From the NCBI GenBank assembly GCA_035315685.1, contig DATFXR010000358.1, positions 1 through 42,476 on the forward strand: 42,476 bases of DNA, given 5' to 3'. Under the pieces are notes generated by a model. That model was not told the DNA's origin. It made no database searches and saw only the letters and a program-made list of their open reading frames with translations. The translations under genes and the position numbers were made by a program. Below, in pieces: positions 9,040 to 16,852 of the stretch; the first letter of the stretch is position 1; every line of letters starts with the position of its first letter. This stretch comes from QHWK01 sp035315685 (GTDB lineage Bacteria > Acidobacteriota > Vicinamibacteria > Vicinamibacterales > CAVVIG01).

Positions 9040-10242
9040 CTAATAGAGAATCGCGAACGAACCGTCCGGACGCGCGATCGGTGCGGCGAAGCTCCACACA
9101 GCAATCCCGCCACTCGCGCCTGTGGGCCCGATCGCGCTTCCGGTGCCATCGAAGGCTTGCCAGGCGAGCGAGCCTCCGCGAGACCAGGCTGTTCCTTCGG
9201 TCCACACGAAAAGGACGTTGCCGTTTGCATTCACGGCCAGGCGTGGGTGTTTGCGCGTGCCAGCGTCACCGGGAGCTGCAATCGACGTCGGGATACGCGC
9301 GCCCTTCGGGTCGATCGCACCAAAGTACACCTGGCCGGCAGTCTCCCACGCGCCGAAAATCTCCGTCGAACTCGACGCCATCGACATGCTCGTCATCGGA
9401 CAGGCGCCGATCTCCCACTTCTGAACTCGCGAGCCTCGGAACGACCGGCCGCGATCCGTCGACTCGAGCAGAAAGATGTCCCGATGCGTGAGAGCGGTCG
9501 CCGATCGGTAAAGGCCGTACAAAATGTTCGAAGGTCCGGCGAACAATCGAAGGCCGCAGCACCCGCACGCGCCGGTCGGTTCCTTCCATGCCGGCGTCTC
9601 TTCGCCGAAGGTCGCGCCGTCGTCCGTTGACCGTGCGATCCAGACGAGCCGATGTTCTTCCCCGTTCGCGCCGCCGACCGGAAGCGCGTGCCACGCGGCG
9701 AAGACATCGCCGGTCGCATCAGCAGCGATCGACCCGCCGCCATCGACGCCATAGCTGCGCCGCGCCAGATCGCGCTGTGGCTCGAACGCCGTTCCGCTCG
9801 TGTTCAGTCGTGCGTACAGGAACGGCGCCTCGGCCCTGCCACTCGCCGGAATGACGAGACCGCGAGGCTTCGCCTCGTCCGATCCGTTCCAGACCACATG
9901 CACACGACCACCGCGGCCGATGGCAAGCTGGCCGCCGCGGATTGTGCCCGTTGCAATGGCGCTGCCTTGCTGACTGTTCACGCGAATCGGCGTCGAGAAC
10001 GTCCGACCGTAGTCGGTCGAGCGAACATAGTAGAGGTCTCCGGCCCGTGGTTCGCCGGCGAAGTACAACAGATGCACAGTGCCAGTCGTGTCGATCACCG
10101 CTTCCGGTTGAATCCCGTCGTGGGGAACTCGGACCAGGTCGATCGAAGGGCCACCTGCCGTCGCCACCGATACCGCAAGCGTCCATATCAGGCAGGCGCC
10201 AGCGCCGAACGCAGCCAGAATCGCTTTCATCGTCACAATCAT
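9040..10242 (-). CDS. secreted BNR/Asp-box beta-propeller, metal-operon associated
   Basis: The product has 400 residues with an N-terminal signal peptide (hydrophobic 6-28). Asp-box motifs STDYGRTF (75-82), STDDGATF (205-212) and STDRGRSF (261-268) mark a sialidase-fold propeller. I do not see the Arg triad and FRIP motif of true sialidases, so the generic sialidase label probably misleads. Distinctive are CGCC (226-229) and CPMTSMSM (281-288), clusters of thiols and thioethers suited to soft metals. It lies 63 bases downstream of cusA on the same strand and is probably the last gene of the copper-efflux operon, so a periplasmic metal-related role is inferred. The start is supported by GGAG seven bases upstream of the ATG. 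Confidence 0.75.
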   Translation of the reverse strand: MIVTMKAILAAFGAGACLIWTLAVSVATAGGPSIDLVRVPHDGIQPEAVIDTTGTVHLLYFAGEPRAGDLYYVRSTDYGRTFSTPIRVNSQQGSAIATGTIRGGQLAIGRGGRVHVVWNGSDEAKPRGLVIPASGRAEAPFLYARLNTSGTAFEPQRDLARRSYGVDGGGSIAADATGDVFAAWHALPVGGANGEEHRLVWIARSTDDGATFGEETPAWKEPTGACGCCGLRLFAGPSNILYGLYRSATALTHRDIFLLESTDRGRSFRGSRVQKWEIGACPMTSMSMASSSTEIFGAWETAGQVYFGAIDPKGARIPTSIAAPGDAGTRKHPRLAVNANGNVLFVWTEGTAWSRGGSLAWQAFDGTGSAIGPTGASGGIAVWSFAAPIARPDGSFAILY

Positions 10243-10305
10243 AGCGGCTCTCCGGCTGAGGCGCGTCCGCGTACTTGCAGGTCTTTCCGTCGCCGACGCA
10301 GCCCT

Positions 10306-13300
10306 TCACCTACCTGGAATCGGGCGTGACTGGGCTCCTTCGGCGGAAACGGCCCGGCCGAGCGACAGCCCGCGCTTCAGGCCGAAATGCCATTTCCAGA
10401 TCTCGTAGATAGCAGGATAGACGACGAGTTCCAGGACGAACGAGGTAAAGATGCCGCCGATCATCGGCGCAGCGATCCGCTTCATCACGTCCGCGCCGGC
10501 CCCGGCGGACCACATGATCGGCACGAGGCCCATGAACATCGTCGCGACGGTCATGAACTTCGGCCGGATGCGTTTGACCGCTCCGTGCAACACCGCCTGC
10601 TGCAAATCCGTCAGGGACTGCAGGCGGCCTTCGCGCTTCGCCTCCTCGTAGGCAAGGTCCAAGTACAGGAGCATGAAGACGCCCGTCTCCGCATCCACGC
10701 CGAGAAGCGCGATCAAGCCAACCCAGACGCCGATGCTCATGTTGTAGCCGAGCAGGTACAGCAGCCAGACGGCGCCGACCGCGGAGAACGGCACCGCGAG
10801 CACGACGATCGACGTCTTCGCGACCGACCGCGTGTTCATGTACAGCAGCACGAGCGCGAGGAAGAGTGTGACGGGCAGGACGACCTTCAACCGCTCGCGG
10901 ACGCGCTCCATGGCTTCGTATTGGCCGCTCCACACGAGCGAATAACCGGCGGGCAGCGTGACTTTCTCGGCGATCACCCGCTTCGCCTCGGTGACGTAGC
11001 TGCCGATATCGCGACCCGCGACGTCGACGTAGACATACCCGTTCAGCATGCCGTTCTCGTCGCGGAGCATGGCCGGGCCGCTCACGAGCTTCACATCGGC
11101 GAGCTGGCTCACCGGGATCTGCATGCGCCCATCCATCGCCGGCACGACGACGCGGCGGAGGCGGTCGATGTCGCTGCGGTAGTCGCGGAAGTAGCGGACG
11201 TTCACCGAATAACGCTCCCGTCCTTCGACGGTGGTCGTCACCGTGTCGCCGCCGACCGCCGACGTCACGACCATCTGCGCGTCGTCGATCGTCATGCCGT
11301 AGCGGGCGAGCTCGTCGCGCTTCCAGTTGAAGTCGACGAAGTACCCGCCCGACGTGCGCTCCGCGAAGGCGCTCCTGGTGCCGAATACGGACGGCAGCAC
11401 GGACTCGATCTGCGTGCCGATCCGCTCGATCTCGTGGGTATTGGCGCCATAGATTTTGATGCCCACCGGTGTCCGAACGCCAGTCGTCAGCATGTCGATC
11501 CGCGCCTTGATGGGCATGGTCCACGCGTTCGTCGTGCCCGGCAGCTTGAGCGCCTCGTTCATCTGCTGCACCAGCTGCCCGGTCGACAAGCGATCGCTGG
11601 TGATCCGCCGCAGCACCGGGCGGAGCCATTGCGGCGCCCAGTCGGAGTACCACGTTTCGATGAATCGCCATCGATCGTGCGGCTTCAGCACGATGACGGT
11701 CTCCATCATCGAGAACGGCGCGGGATCGGTGGAGGTCTCAGCGCGGCCGGCCTTGCCAAGGACCCGATCGACTTCAGGGAATTGCTTGATGATGCGGTCC
11801 TGGATCTGAAGCAGCCGCTGCGCCTCGGTCACAGAAATGCCGGGAAGTGTCGACGGCATGTAGAGGAGCGTTCCTTCGTCGAGCGGCGGCATGAATTCCG
11901 AGCCGAGCCGCTGGTAGACGGGAACCGTCGCGACGACCACTGCGACAGCGCCAGCGAGGACGAACCACTTCCGGCGGAGCGACCAGGCGCAGATCGGCTC
12001 GTAGATCCGGATCAATACGCGGCTGATCGGGTGGTTTTCCTCAGAACGAATCTTCCCGACCAGGACGGCGTTGGCCAGGCGCGCCAGCCACGCCGGCTTG
12101 AACGAAAAGTTCTTCATCTGGGTGAAGAGCAGCCGCATCGCCGGATCCAGCGTGATCGCAAGGACCGCCGCGATGATCATCGAGAAGTTCTTCGTGTAGG
12201 CGAGCGGTCGGAACAGCCGCCCCTCCTGCGCTTCGAGCGTCAGGACCGGCAGAAACGAAACCGCGATCACGAGAAGCGCGAAGAAGCTGGGTCCCCCGAC
12301 CTCCCTGACGGCATCCACCACGACGCGGTGGTAGTCCTGCTTCCGGCCGGTCCGATCCCACAGCTCCAGCTTCTTGTGCGTCTGCTCGACGACGACGATG
12401 GCGGCGTCGACCATTGCCCCCACCGCGATGGCAATCCCGCCGAGCGACATGATGTTCGAGCTGACGCCCATCATGCGCATCGGGATGAATGCGATCAGCA
12501 CGGCCACCGGAATCGTGACGATGGGAATGAGCGCGCTCGGCACGTGCCAGAGGAAGATGAGGATGATGATCGAGACGATCAACAGCTCTTCGATCAGCGT
12601 GTGCTTCAGGTTGTCGATCGAGCGCAGGATGAGATCAGAGCGATCGTAGACCGTCACGACCTTGACGCCTGGCGGCAGCGCGGGCTCGAGATCCGCGAGC
12701 TTCGCCTTCACGCGCTCAATCACGTGGAGCGCGTTCTCGCCTTCCCGCATGACCACGATCCCCGCGACCGTATCGCCCAAGCCATCGAGGTCGGCGACGC
12801 CGCGACGGATGTCGGGGCCGAGCGCAACCGCGCCAACGTCGCGGACTCGGACCGGCACACCGTTCTCGCTTCTCGCCAACACGATGTCGCCGATGTCGGC
12901 TGCCGACTTCGCGTAGCCGCGTCCGCGCACCATGTATTCGGCGCCGGTCATTTCCACCAGCCGCCCGCCGACGTCGTTGTTCCCGGCGCGGACCGCGTCC
13001 AGCACCCTCGCGATCGGCAGGTTGAACGTCCGTAACCGGTTGGGATCGACCTGCACCTGATACTGGCGTACGAAGCCACCGAGCGGTGCGACCTCCGCGA
13101 CGCCCGGCACGGACTTCAGGTAGTAGCGGAGCGTCCAGTCCTGGTAGCTGCGGAGCTCGTCGAGCGAGTGGCGTCCCGTCGTGTCCACGAGCGCGTACTG
13201 GAAGACCCACCCAATCCCCGTCGCGTCCGGCCCGAGCTCCGTACGGACGCCTTGCGGCAGCCGTGGCAGGACACTCGACAGGTACTCCATCGTTCGCGAC

Positions 13301-13632
13301 CGCGCCCAGTAGATGTCTGTGCCCTCGTCGAAGACGACGTAGACATACGAGAAGCCGAAGTCCGAGAAGCCGCGGACCGCCTTGACCCGTGGCGCACCGA
13401 GCATCGCCGTGACAATCGGGTACGTGACCTGGTCTTCGACGATGTCCGGGCTGCGGTCCCAGCGCGAGTACACGATCACCTGTGTGTCACTCAGATCCGG
13501 AATCGCATCGAGCGGCACGGTGCGCATCGACCAGATGCCGGCGACGACGGCGACCGTCACCAGCAGGAACACGACGAAGCGGTTTCGCGCCGAGAATTCG
13601 ATGATGGCGTCAATCACGGCCGTGACCCTCAT
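10306..13632 (-). CDS. cusA: copper/silver efflux RND pump, CusA family
   Basis: The product has 1108 residues, a little longer than E. coli CusA. It begins with the HME-RND signature (TM at 18-35, then VPLDAIPDLSDTQVIVYSRW). Aligned by eye to E. coli CusA, the three copper-path methionines M573, M623 and M672 correspond to M592 (in YMPST), M642 (in FSMMET) and M714 (in ARIDML), so a monovalent Cu/Ag substrate is favoured over Zn/Co/Ni. D409 in GAMVDAAIVVVE is the expected proton-relay acid of TM4. A ~20-residue insert sits between the second and third methionine blocks. The gene overlaps the 3' end of cusB by 23 bases. It works with CusB and CusC to move metal from periplasm or cytoplasm to the outside. 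Confidence 0.93.
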   Translation of the reverse strand: MRVTAVIDAIIEFSARNRFVVFLLVTVAVVAGIWSMRTVPLDAIPDLSDTQVIVYSRWDRSPDIVEDQVTYPIVTAMLGAPRVKAVRGFSDFGFSYVYVVFDEGTDIYWARSRTMEYLSSVLPRLPQGVRTELGPDATGIGWVFQYALVDTTGRHSLDELRSYQDWTLRYYLKSVPGVAEVAPLGGFVRQYQVQVDPNRLRTFNLPIARVLDAVRAGNNDVGGRLVEMTGAEYMVRGRGYAKSAADIGDIVLARSENGVPVRVRDVGAVALGPDIRRGVADLDGLGDTVAGIVVMREGENALHVIERVKAKLADLEPALPPGVKVVTVYDRSDLILRSIDNLKHTLIEELLIVSIIILIFLWHVPSALIPIVTIPVAVLIAFIPMRMMGVSSNIMSLGGIAIAVGAMVDAAIVVVEQTHKKLELWDRTGRKQDYHRVVVDAVREVGGPSFFALLVIAVSFLPVLTLEAQEGRLFRPLAYTKNFSMIIAAVLAITLDPAMRLLFTQMKNFSFKPAWLARLANAVLVGKIRSEENHPISRVLIRIYEPICAWSLRRKWFVLAGAVAVVVATVPVYQRLGSEFMPPLDEGTLLYMPSTLPGISVTEAQRLLQIQDRIIKQFPEVDRVLGKAGRAETSTDPAPFSMMETVIVLKPHDRWRFIETWYSDWAPQWLRPVLRRITSDRLSTGQLVQQMNEALKLPGTTNAWTMPIKARIDMLTTGVRTPVGIKIYGANTHEIERIGTQIESVLPSVFGTRSAFAERTSGGYFVDFNWKRDELARYGMTIDDAQMVVTSAVGGDTVTTTVEGRERYSVNVRYFRDYRSDIDRLRRVVVPAMDGRMQIPVSQLADVKLVSGPAMLRDENGMLNGYVYVDVAGRDIGSYVTEAKRVIAEKVTLPAGYSLVWSGQYEAMERVRERLKVVLPVTLFLALVLLYMNTRSVAKTSIVVLAVPFSAVGAVWLLYLLGYNMSIGVWVGLIALLGVDAETGVFMLLYLDLAYEEAKREGRLQSLTDLQQAVLHGAVKRIRPKFMTVATMFMGLVPIMWSAGAGADVMKRIAAPMIGGIFTSFVLELVVYPAIYEIWKWHFGLKRGLSLGRAVSAEGAQSRPIPGR

Positions 13633-15019
13633 GCGGCACGCTCGGCGCAGGGTGCGCGGGCTGCTGATGCGCGTCCTTGGGAGCGCCCATCCCGGTCGCC
13701 GCCGCCTTGAGCTGGCTTTCAGAGTCGACGAGGAATGTCCCCGACGACACTACGCGCTCGCCGGCGGAAAGACCTCGAACAGCCGTCACGCGATCTCCGA
13801 AGCGTTCGCCGATGGCGACCTGGCGAGGCTCGAGATAACCGTTCCCGAGATCGACAAACACCGTTTGCCGATCGCCCGTGTCGAGGACGGCTTCCGCTGG
13901 GATGGTCAGTTGTGGTGCACCAGCGACGCCGAACTCGACGTTCACGAACATGTCGGGCTTCATACGCGTGCCGGGATTCGAGGCGTCCAGGCGTACTTTC
14001 AGCGTTCGAGTCAGCGGATCGACCTGCGGCAGGATGTAGCTCACCCTGGCAGCGATGGCCGGCGCCACGCCGCCGGCGAACATGACGTACGCCGGAGCGC
14101 CGACCTTGATCGACGTGATGTCCGATTCGAAGACATCAGCGACGATCCACACCCGACTCAGGTCGGTAATCGTGTAGAGATCGCTGTCCGGCGTGATCTT
14201 CTGGTTCGGGAACGCCTTGCGTTCGGTGACGAACCCGCTCATCGGCGCGTGAACCGTGATGCTCCTGATCGGCTGACCGGTCCGCAGCACCTGCTCGATC
14301 TCGTCGTCGCTCAGGTCCCAAAGCTGAAGGCGTCGCCTGGCTGCGTTGAACAGGGACGGCATGACGTCGCGCGCTCGCGCTGCCAGCAGCAGTTCCTCCT
14401 GCGACGCGAGCATTTCCGGACTGTAGATCGTCAGCATCGGCTCGTCTTTCTTGACGACGTCGCCGGTAAAGTCGACGAAGACCTTTTCGATCCAGCCCTC
14501 GATCCGCGTGTGGACGTGTCCGACCCGCGTTTCGTCGGCAGACACCCTGCCGACCGTGCGAATCGCGCGCGTGCCGCCGCCCATCTCGACGGTCGCGAAC
14601 TTCACACCGATCATCTGTTGCCGTTCGGGCGAAATCTTGATCGAGCCAGGCGGAACGGTCAGTTGTGGCGCGTCGGCGTACACGGGCTCGAGCGCATTGC
14701 CAGTTTCCGGATTCGGGCCCGGCGTGTCGGCGCGGTACTCAAGGTGCTGAGGGTCTCGGTAGTAGAGAATCTTCCGGCCGCTCGTTCCCGTGGTCGGTGG
14801 GCCTTCGTCCGCGTAGAACGGCTCCAACGTCATGCCGCAATCAGGTGCGACGCCCGGCTTGTCGGACTTGTAGGCCGGGTGCATCGGATCGACGTAGTAG
14901 AGAATCCTTCGTCCGTTCGCTGGGGCCGAGCGCTTCATCGCACCGACGATGTACCCGCCCGCAAACATGGCGCCGAGCGCGACGACGGCGATGAATGTCT
15001 TCAGCAGTTTGATAGCCAT
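13610..15019 (-). CDS. cusB: efflux RND periplasmic adaptor CusB with two N-terminal metal-binding modules
   Basis: The product has 469 residues. An N-terminal TM anchor (about 5-26) is followed by a heavy-metal-binding module (about 38-70) with YYVDPMHPAY and APDCGMTLEPFY. A second, degenerate copy (about 82-114) has YYRDPQHLEY and NPETGNALEPVY, where the Met and Cys ligands are replaced. The membrane-fusion part follows: GHVHTRIEGWIEKVFVDFTGD (barrel-sandwich), a helical hairpin, then IHAPMSGFV-like and beta-barrel segments with PQVDPLTRTLKVRLD. A His-rich tail ends the protein. It bridges CusA and CusC and hands metal to CusA. Its start is one base from the cusC stop and its end overlaps cusA, so the three are co-translated. 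Confidence 0.92.
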   Translation of the reverse strand: MAIKLLKTFIAVVALGAMFAGGYIVGAMKRSAPANGRRILYYVDPMHPAYKSDKPGVAPDCGMTLEPFYADEGPPTTGTSGRKILYYRDPQHLEYRADTPGPNPETGNALEPVYADAPQLTVPPGSIKISPERQQMIGVKFATVEMGGGTRAIRTVGRVSADETRVGHVHTRIEGWIEKVFVDFTGDVVKKDEPMLTIYSPEMLASQEELLLAARARDVMPSLFNAARRRLQLWDLSDDEIEQVLRTGQPIRSITVHAPMSGFVTERKAFPNQKITPDSDLYTITDLSRVWIVADVFESDITSIKVGAPAYVMFAGGVAPAIAARVSYILPQVDPLTRTLKVRLDASNPGTRMKPDMFVNVEFGVAGAPQLTIPAEAVLDTGDRQTVFVDLGNGYLEPRQVAIGERFGDRVTAVRGLSAGERVVSSGTFLVDSESQLKAAATGMGAPKDAHQQPAHPAPSVPHEGHGRD

Positions 15020-15020
15020 G

Positions 15021-16277
15021 TCAGTGCACCAGCGGAGTGCCGGTCATCTCTTCGAGCCGGCTGACCGCCGTGTGGTACGCCGCGAGTTCGTCGACATAGC
15101 TCATCTCGTATTCGAGGACCGTTCCGAAGTTGGTCACGACGGAGAGAAAGTCGACGCGACCGGTCTGGTAGCTCGCGATCGACGATTCGAGCGCGAGGCG
15201 CGCCTGCGGCAGCACGGTGTCCCGGTACATCCGGGCGAGCCGCACTGCGGTGGACGCCATCTGGTAGTCCTCCTGGATGCGCGCCTGCAGGCCGAGCCGT
15301 GTGCTGTCGTAGGTGCTCCGGACCTGTTCGGCGGTGCTGAATTGCTCGGCGACGGCCGCCGCTCGACGTGCGCGCTGCAGAGGAATCTTCACGTCGAAGC
15401 GAAACTGGTACATCGGTGGCATCGAGCCCATGTAGTAGTAGCTGCCGCTCACGCCGAAGTCCGGCTTGTACTCCTTGCGTGCGGCGTCGATGGCGAGCTG
15501 CGAGCGGGCGATCATGATTTGATCGCGCTTGAGCGTCGGTGCGTTCGCTTGCGACGCGTCGACGAGTGACTGCAGCGACACATCAAATGCGGTCGGCTGC
15601 AGGTCTTCCGGCTCGCCGACGCGCGTGCCGACGGGGCGCGCGAGGAGCGCATTGAGCTCTCCTTCCCGGGTGGCGCGCTCCTGCTGCACGCGTTCGAGCT
15701 GCAGATCGAGAATGCTGATTTGCGTCTGTGCTTTGATCACATCCTGCTGTGCGGCCTCGCCGACCGTGTAGCGGTTCTCGCTCACCTCGAGCAGGGTCGT
15801 CAGCAGCTCACGATTGCGCGTGAGGACGTGGGTGACCGAGGCTGTGTACGCCAGCCTGTAGTACGCCTGCTTCATTCGGGCCACGACGTTCAGCCGGGCG
15901 GCTTCGATCTGCTGGAACTCCGCGTCTGCCTCCCGCGCGGCGATCGACGCGCGAAGATCCCGCTTGCCGGGATAGGGCAGCTCCTGACTGACCGTGAATC
16001 CGATGTTCGCGGTTGGCTCGGTGCCGAGTCCCGCACCGGGAAGCGGGTTGCCGCTGGAGTTGTAGCCGGCCGAGAGCAGCGGATCCGGCAAGCTCGTTTC
16101 CTGCGCCGGCCGCTGCCGGGCCGCGTCGTAGCGTCGCTGCGCCGTAACGATCTCGGGATTCTTCGCCAGGGCCTCTGCAACGAGATCGTCCAGACGAACT
16201 CGTGCGGCCGTCTGACCGCTTGCGGACGCGCTGACCAGGAGCGCACTTGTAACGAACGCAAGAAAAAACACACGCAT
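15021..16277 (-). CDS. cusC: outer-membrane efflux channel CusC/TolC family
   Basis: The product has about 418 residues from the ATG at 16277; an in-frame GTG seven codons earlier is possible but would put charged residues before the signal peptide. The signal peptide (MRVFFLAFVTSALLVSASA) is followed by an OEP repeat starting LDDLVAEALAKNPEI. The PYPGKRDLR segment is typical of metal-efflux outer-membrane factors. Two long coiled-coil halves (about 75-215 and 245-400) give the periplasmic tunnel. There is no lipobox cysteine, unlike E. coli CusC. It is the exit duct for the CusBA pump encoded immediately downstream. Confidence 0.9.
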   Translation of the reverse strand: MRVFFLAFVTSALLVSASASGQTAARVRLDDLVAEALAKNPEIVTAQRRYDAARQRPAQETSLPDPLLSAGYNSSGNPLPGAGLGTEPTANIGFTVSQELPYPGKRDLRASIAAREADAEFQQIEAARLNVVARMKQAYYRLAYTASVTHVLTRNRELLTTLLEVSENRYTVGEAAQQDVIKAQTQISILDLQLERVQQERATREGELNALLARPVGTRVGEPEDLQPTAFDVSLQSLVDASQANAPTLKRDQIMIARSQLAIDAARKEYKPDFGVSGSYYYMGSMPPMYQFRFDVKIPLQRARRAAAVAEQFSTAEQVRSTYDSTRLGLQARIQEDYQMASTAVRLARMYRDTVLPQARLALESSIASYQTGRVDFLSVVTNFGTVLEYEMSYVDELAAYHTAVSRLEEMTGTPLVH

Positions 16278-16368
16278 GGCGACCTCGGACCTGAACACGC
16301 GAAGCCTCGTCCACGCCGCGCGTAGACGGACCGCTAGTTGTCAGGAAACTGCGGGCAGAGGTCGACTC

Positions 16369-16725
16369 TCAGATCAGCAGGCAGGCGAACAGCGTCGTGC
16401 GATCGAGCAGCGCTAGCCAGAGTGGTGACGCCTGAGGGACGATGTCTGCGCCAGTCGTCAGCAGCAGGTGTTCGAATGGCGCGGGCAGAGGCGCAGCGGA
16501 GACGCCGCTGGCAACGTCCGCGCGCGATTGAGCCGGCGTTCCGGCATCCCGGGGGGCGCCAGGGTCGCCGCAGCAGCAACTCGAGATCTTCGCCGGCTGC
16601 CCGCAGTCGTGTTGCCTGGCCTCACAGACCGGGTGGCGATTCTGTGCGAACGCGATCCCGCTTGCCGTCGCCATCATGGCGAGGGTCAGAACGAGAGCCG
16701 AGAGCCGCTTGCCCAGACCTGTCAC
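16369..16725 (-). CDS. small secreted Cys-rich protein of the copper operon
   Basis: The product has 118 residues, with a signal peptide (about 8-27, ending GIAFA). A cysteine-rich stretch follows: CEARQHDCG (34-42) and ISSCCCGD (47-54), five cysteines in about 20 residues with a His beside them. The rest is Pro/Ala-rich with a hydrophobic C-terminus that may be a second membrane segment. I recognise no named family. The position between the copper ATPase and cusC, same strand, and the thiol cluster suggest a periplasmic soft-metal binder or sensor; this is inference. A real gene is supported by its signal peptide and operon position. Confidence 0.65.
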   Translation of the reverse strand: MTGLGKRLSALVLTLAMMATASGIAFAQNRHPVCEARQHDCGQPAKISSCCCGDPGAPRDAGTPAQSRADVASGVSAAPLPAPFEHLLLTTGADIVPQASPLWLALLDRTTLFACLLI

Positions 16726-16852
16726 GACCTACCTATGCGTTGCAGCGCCGATGCCAGCCAGAAAGCCTGAGGATTCAAGCGAAACGCCGCCTGGCCGCTT
16801 CGCTGGTGCCGGAAAGTCGGCAATACTCCGCGTCGGACTGCGGAAAAGTCGT

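Noticed and set aside
9040..10242. Annotation as a true exo-sialidase.
   Set aside because: Only the Asp-box structural repeats are present; the catalytic Arg triad, FRIP motif and Tyr/Glu pair are not recognisable.
10387..13035. Very long open frame antisense to cusA (plus strand).
   Set aside because: Its product is an Arg/Asp/His-rich low-complexity sequence with no domains, the usual mirror of a high-GC gene; cusA on the other strand is unmistakable.
13382..15064. Long open frame antisense to cusB and the cusA start.
   Set aside because: No domain, biased composition, and full overlap with the well-supported cusB.
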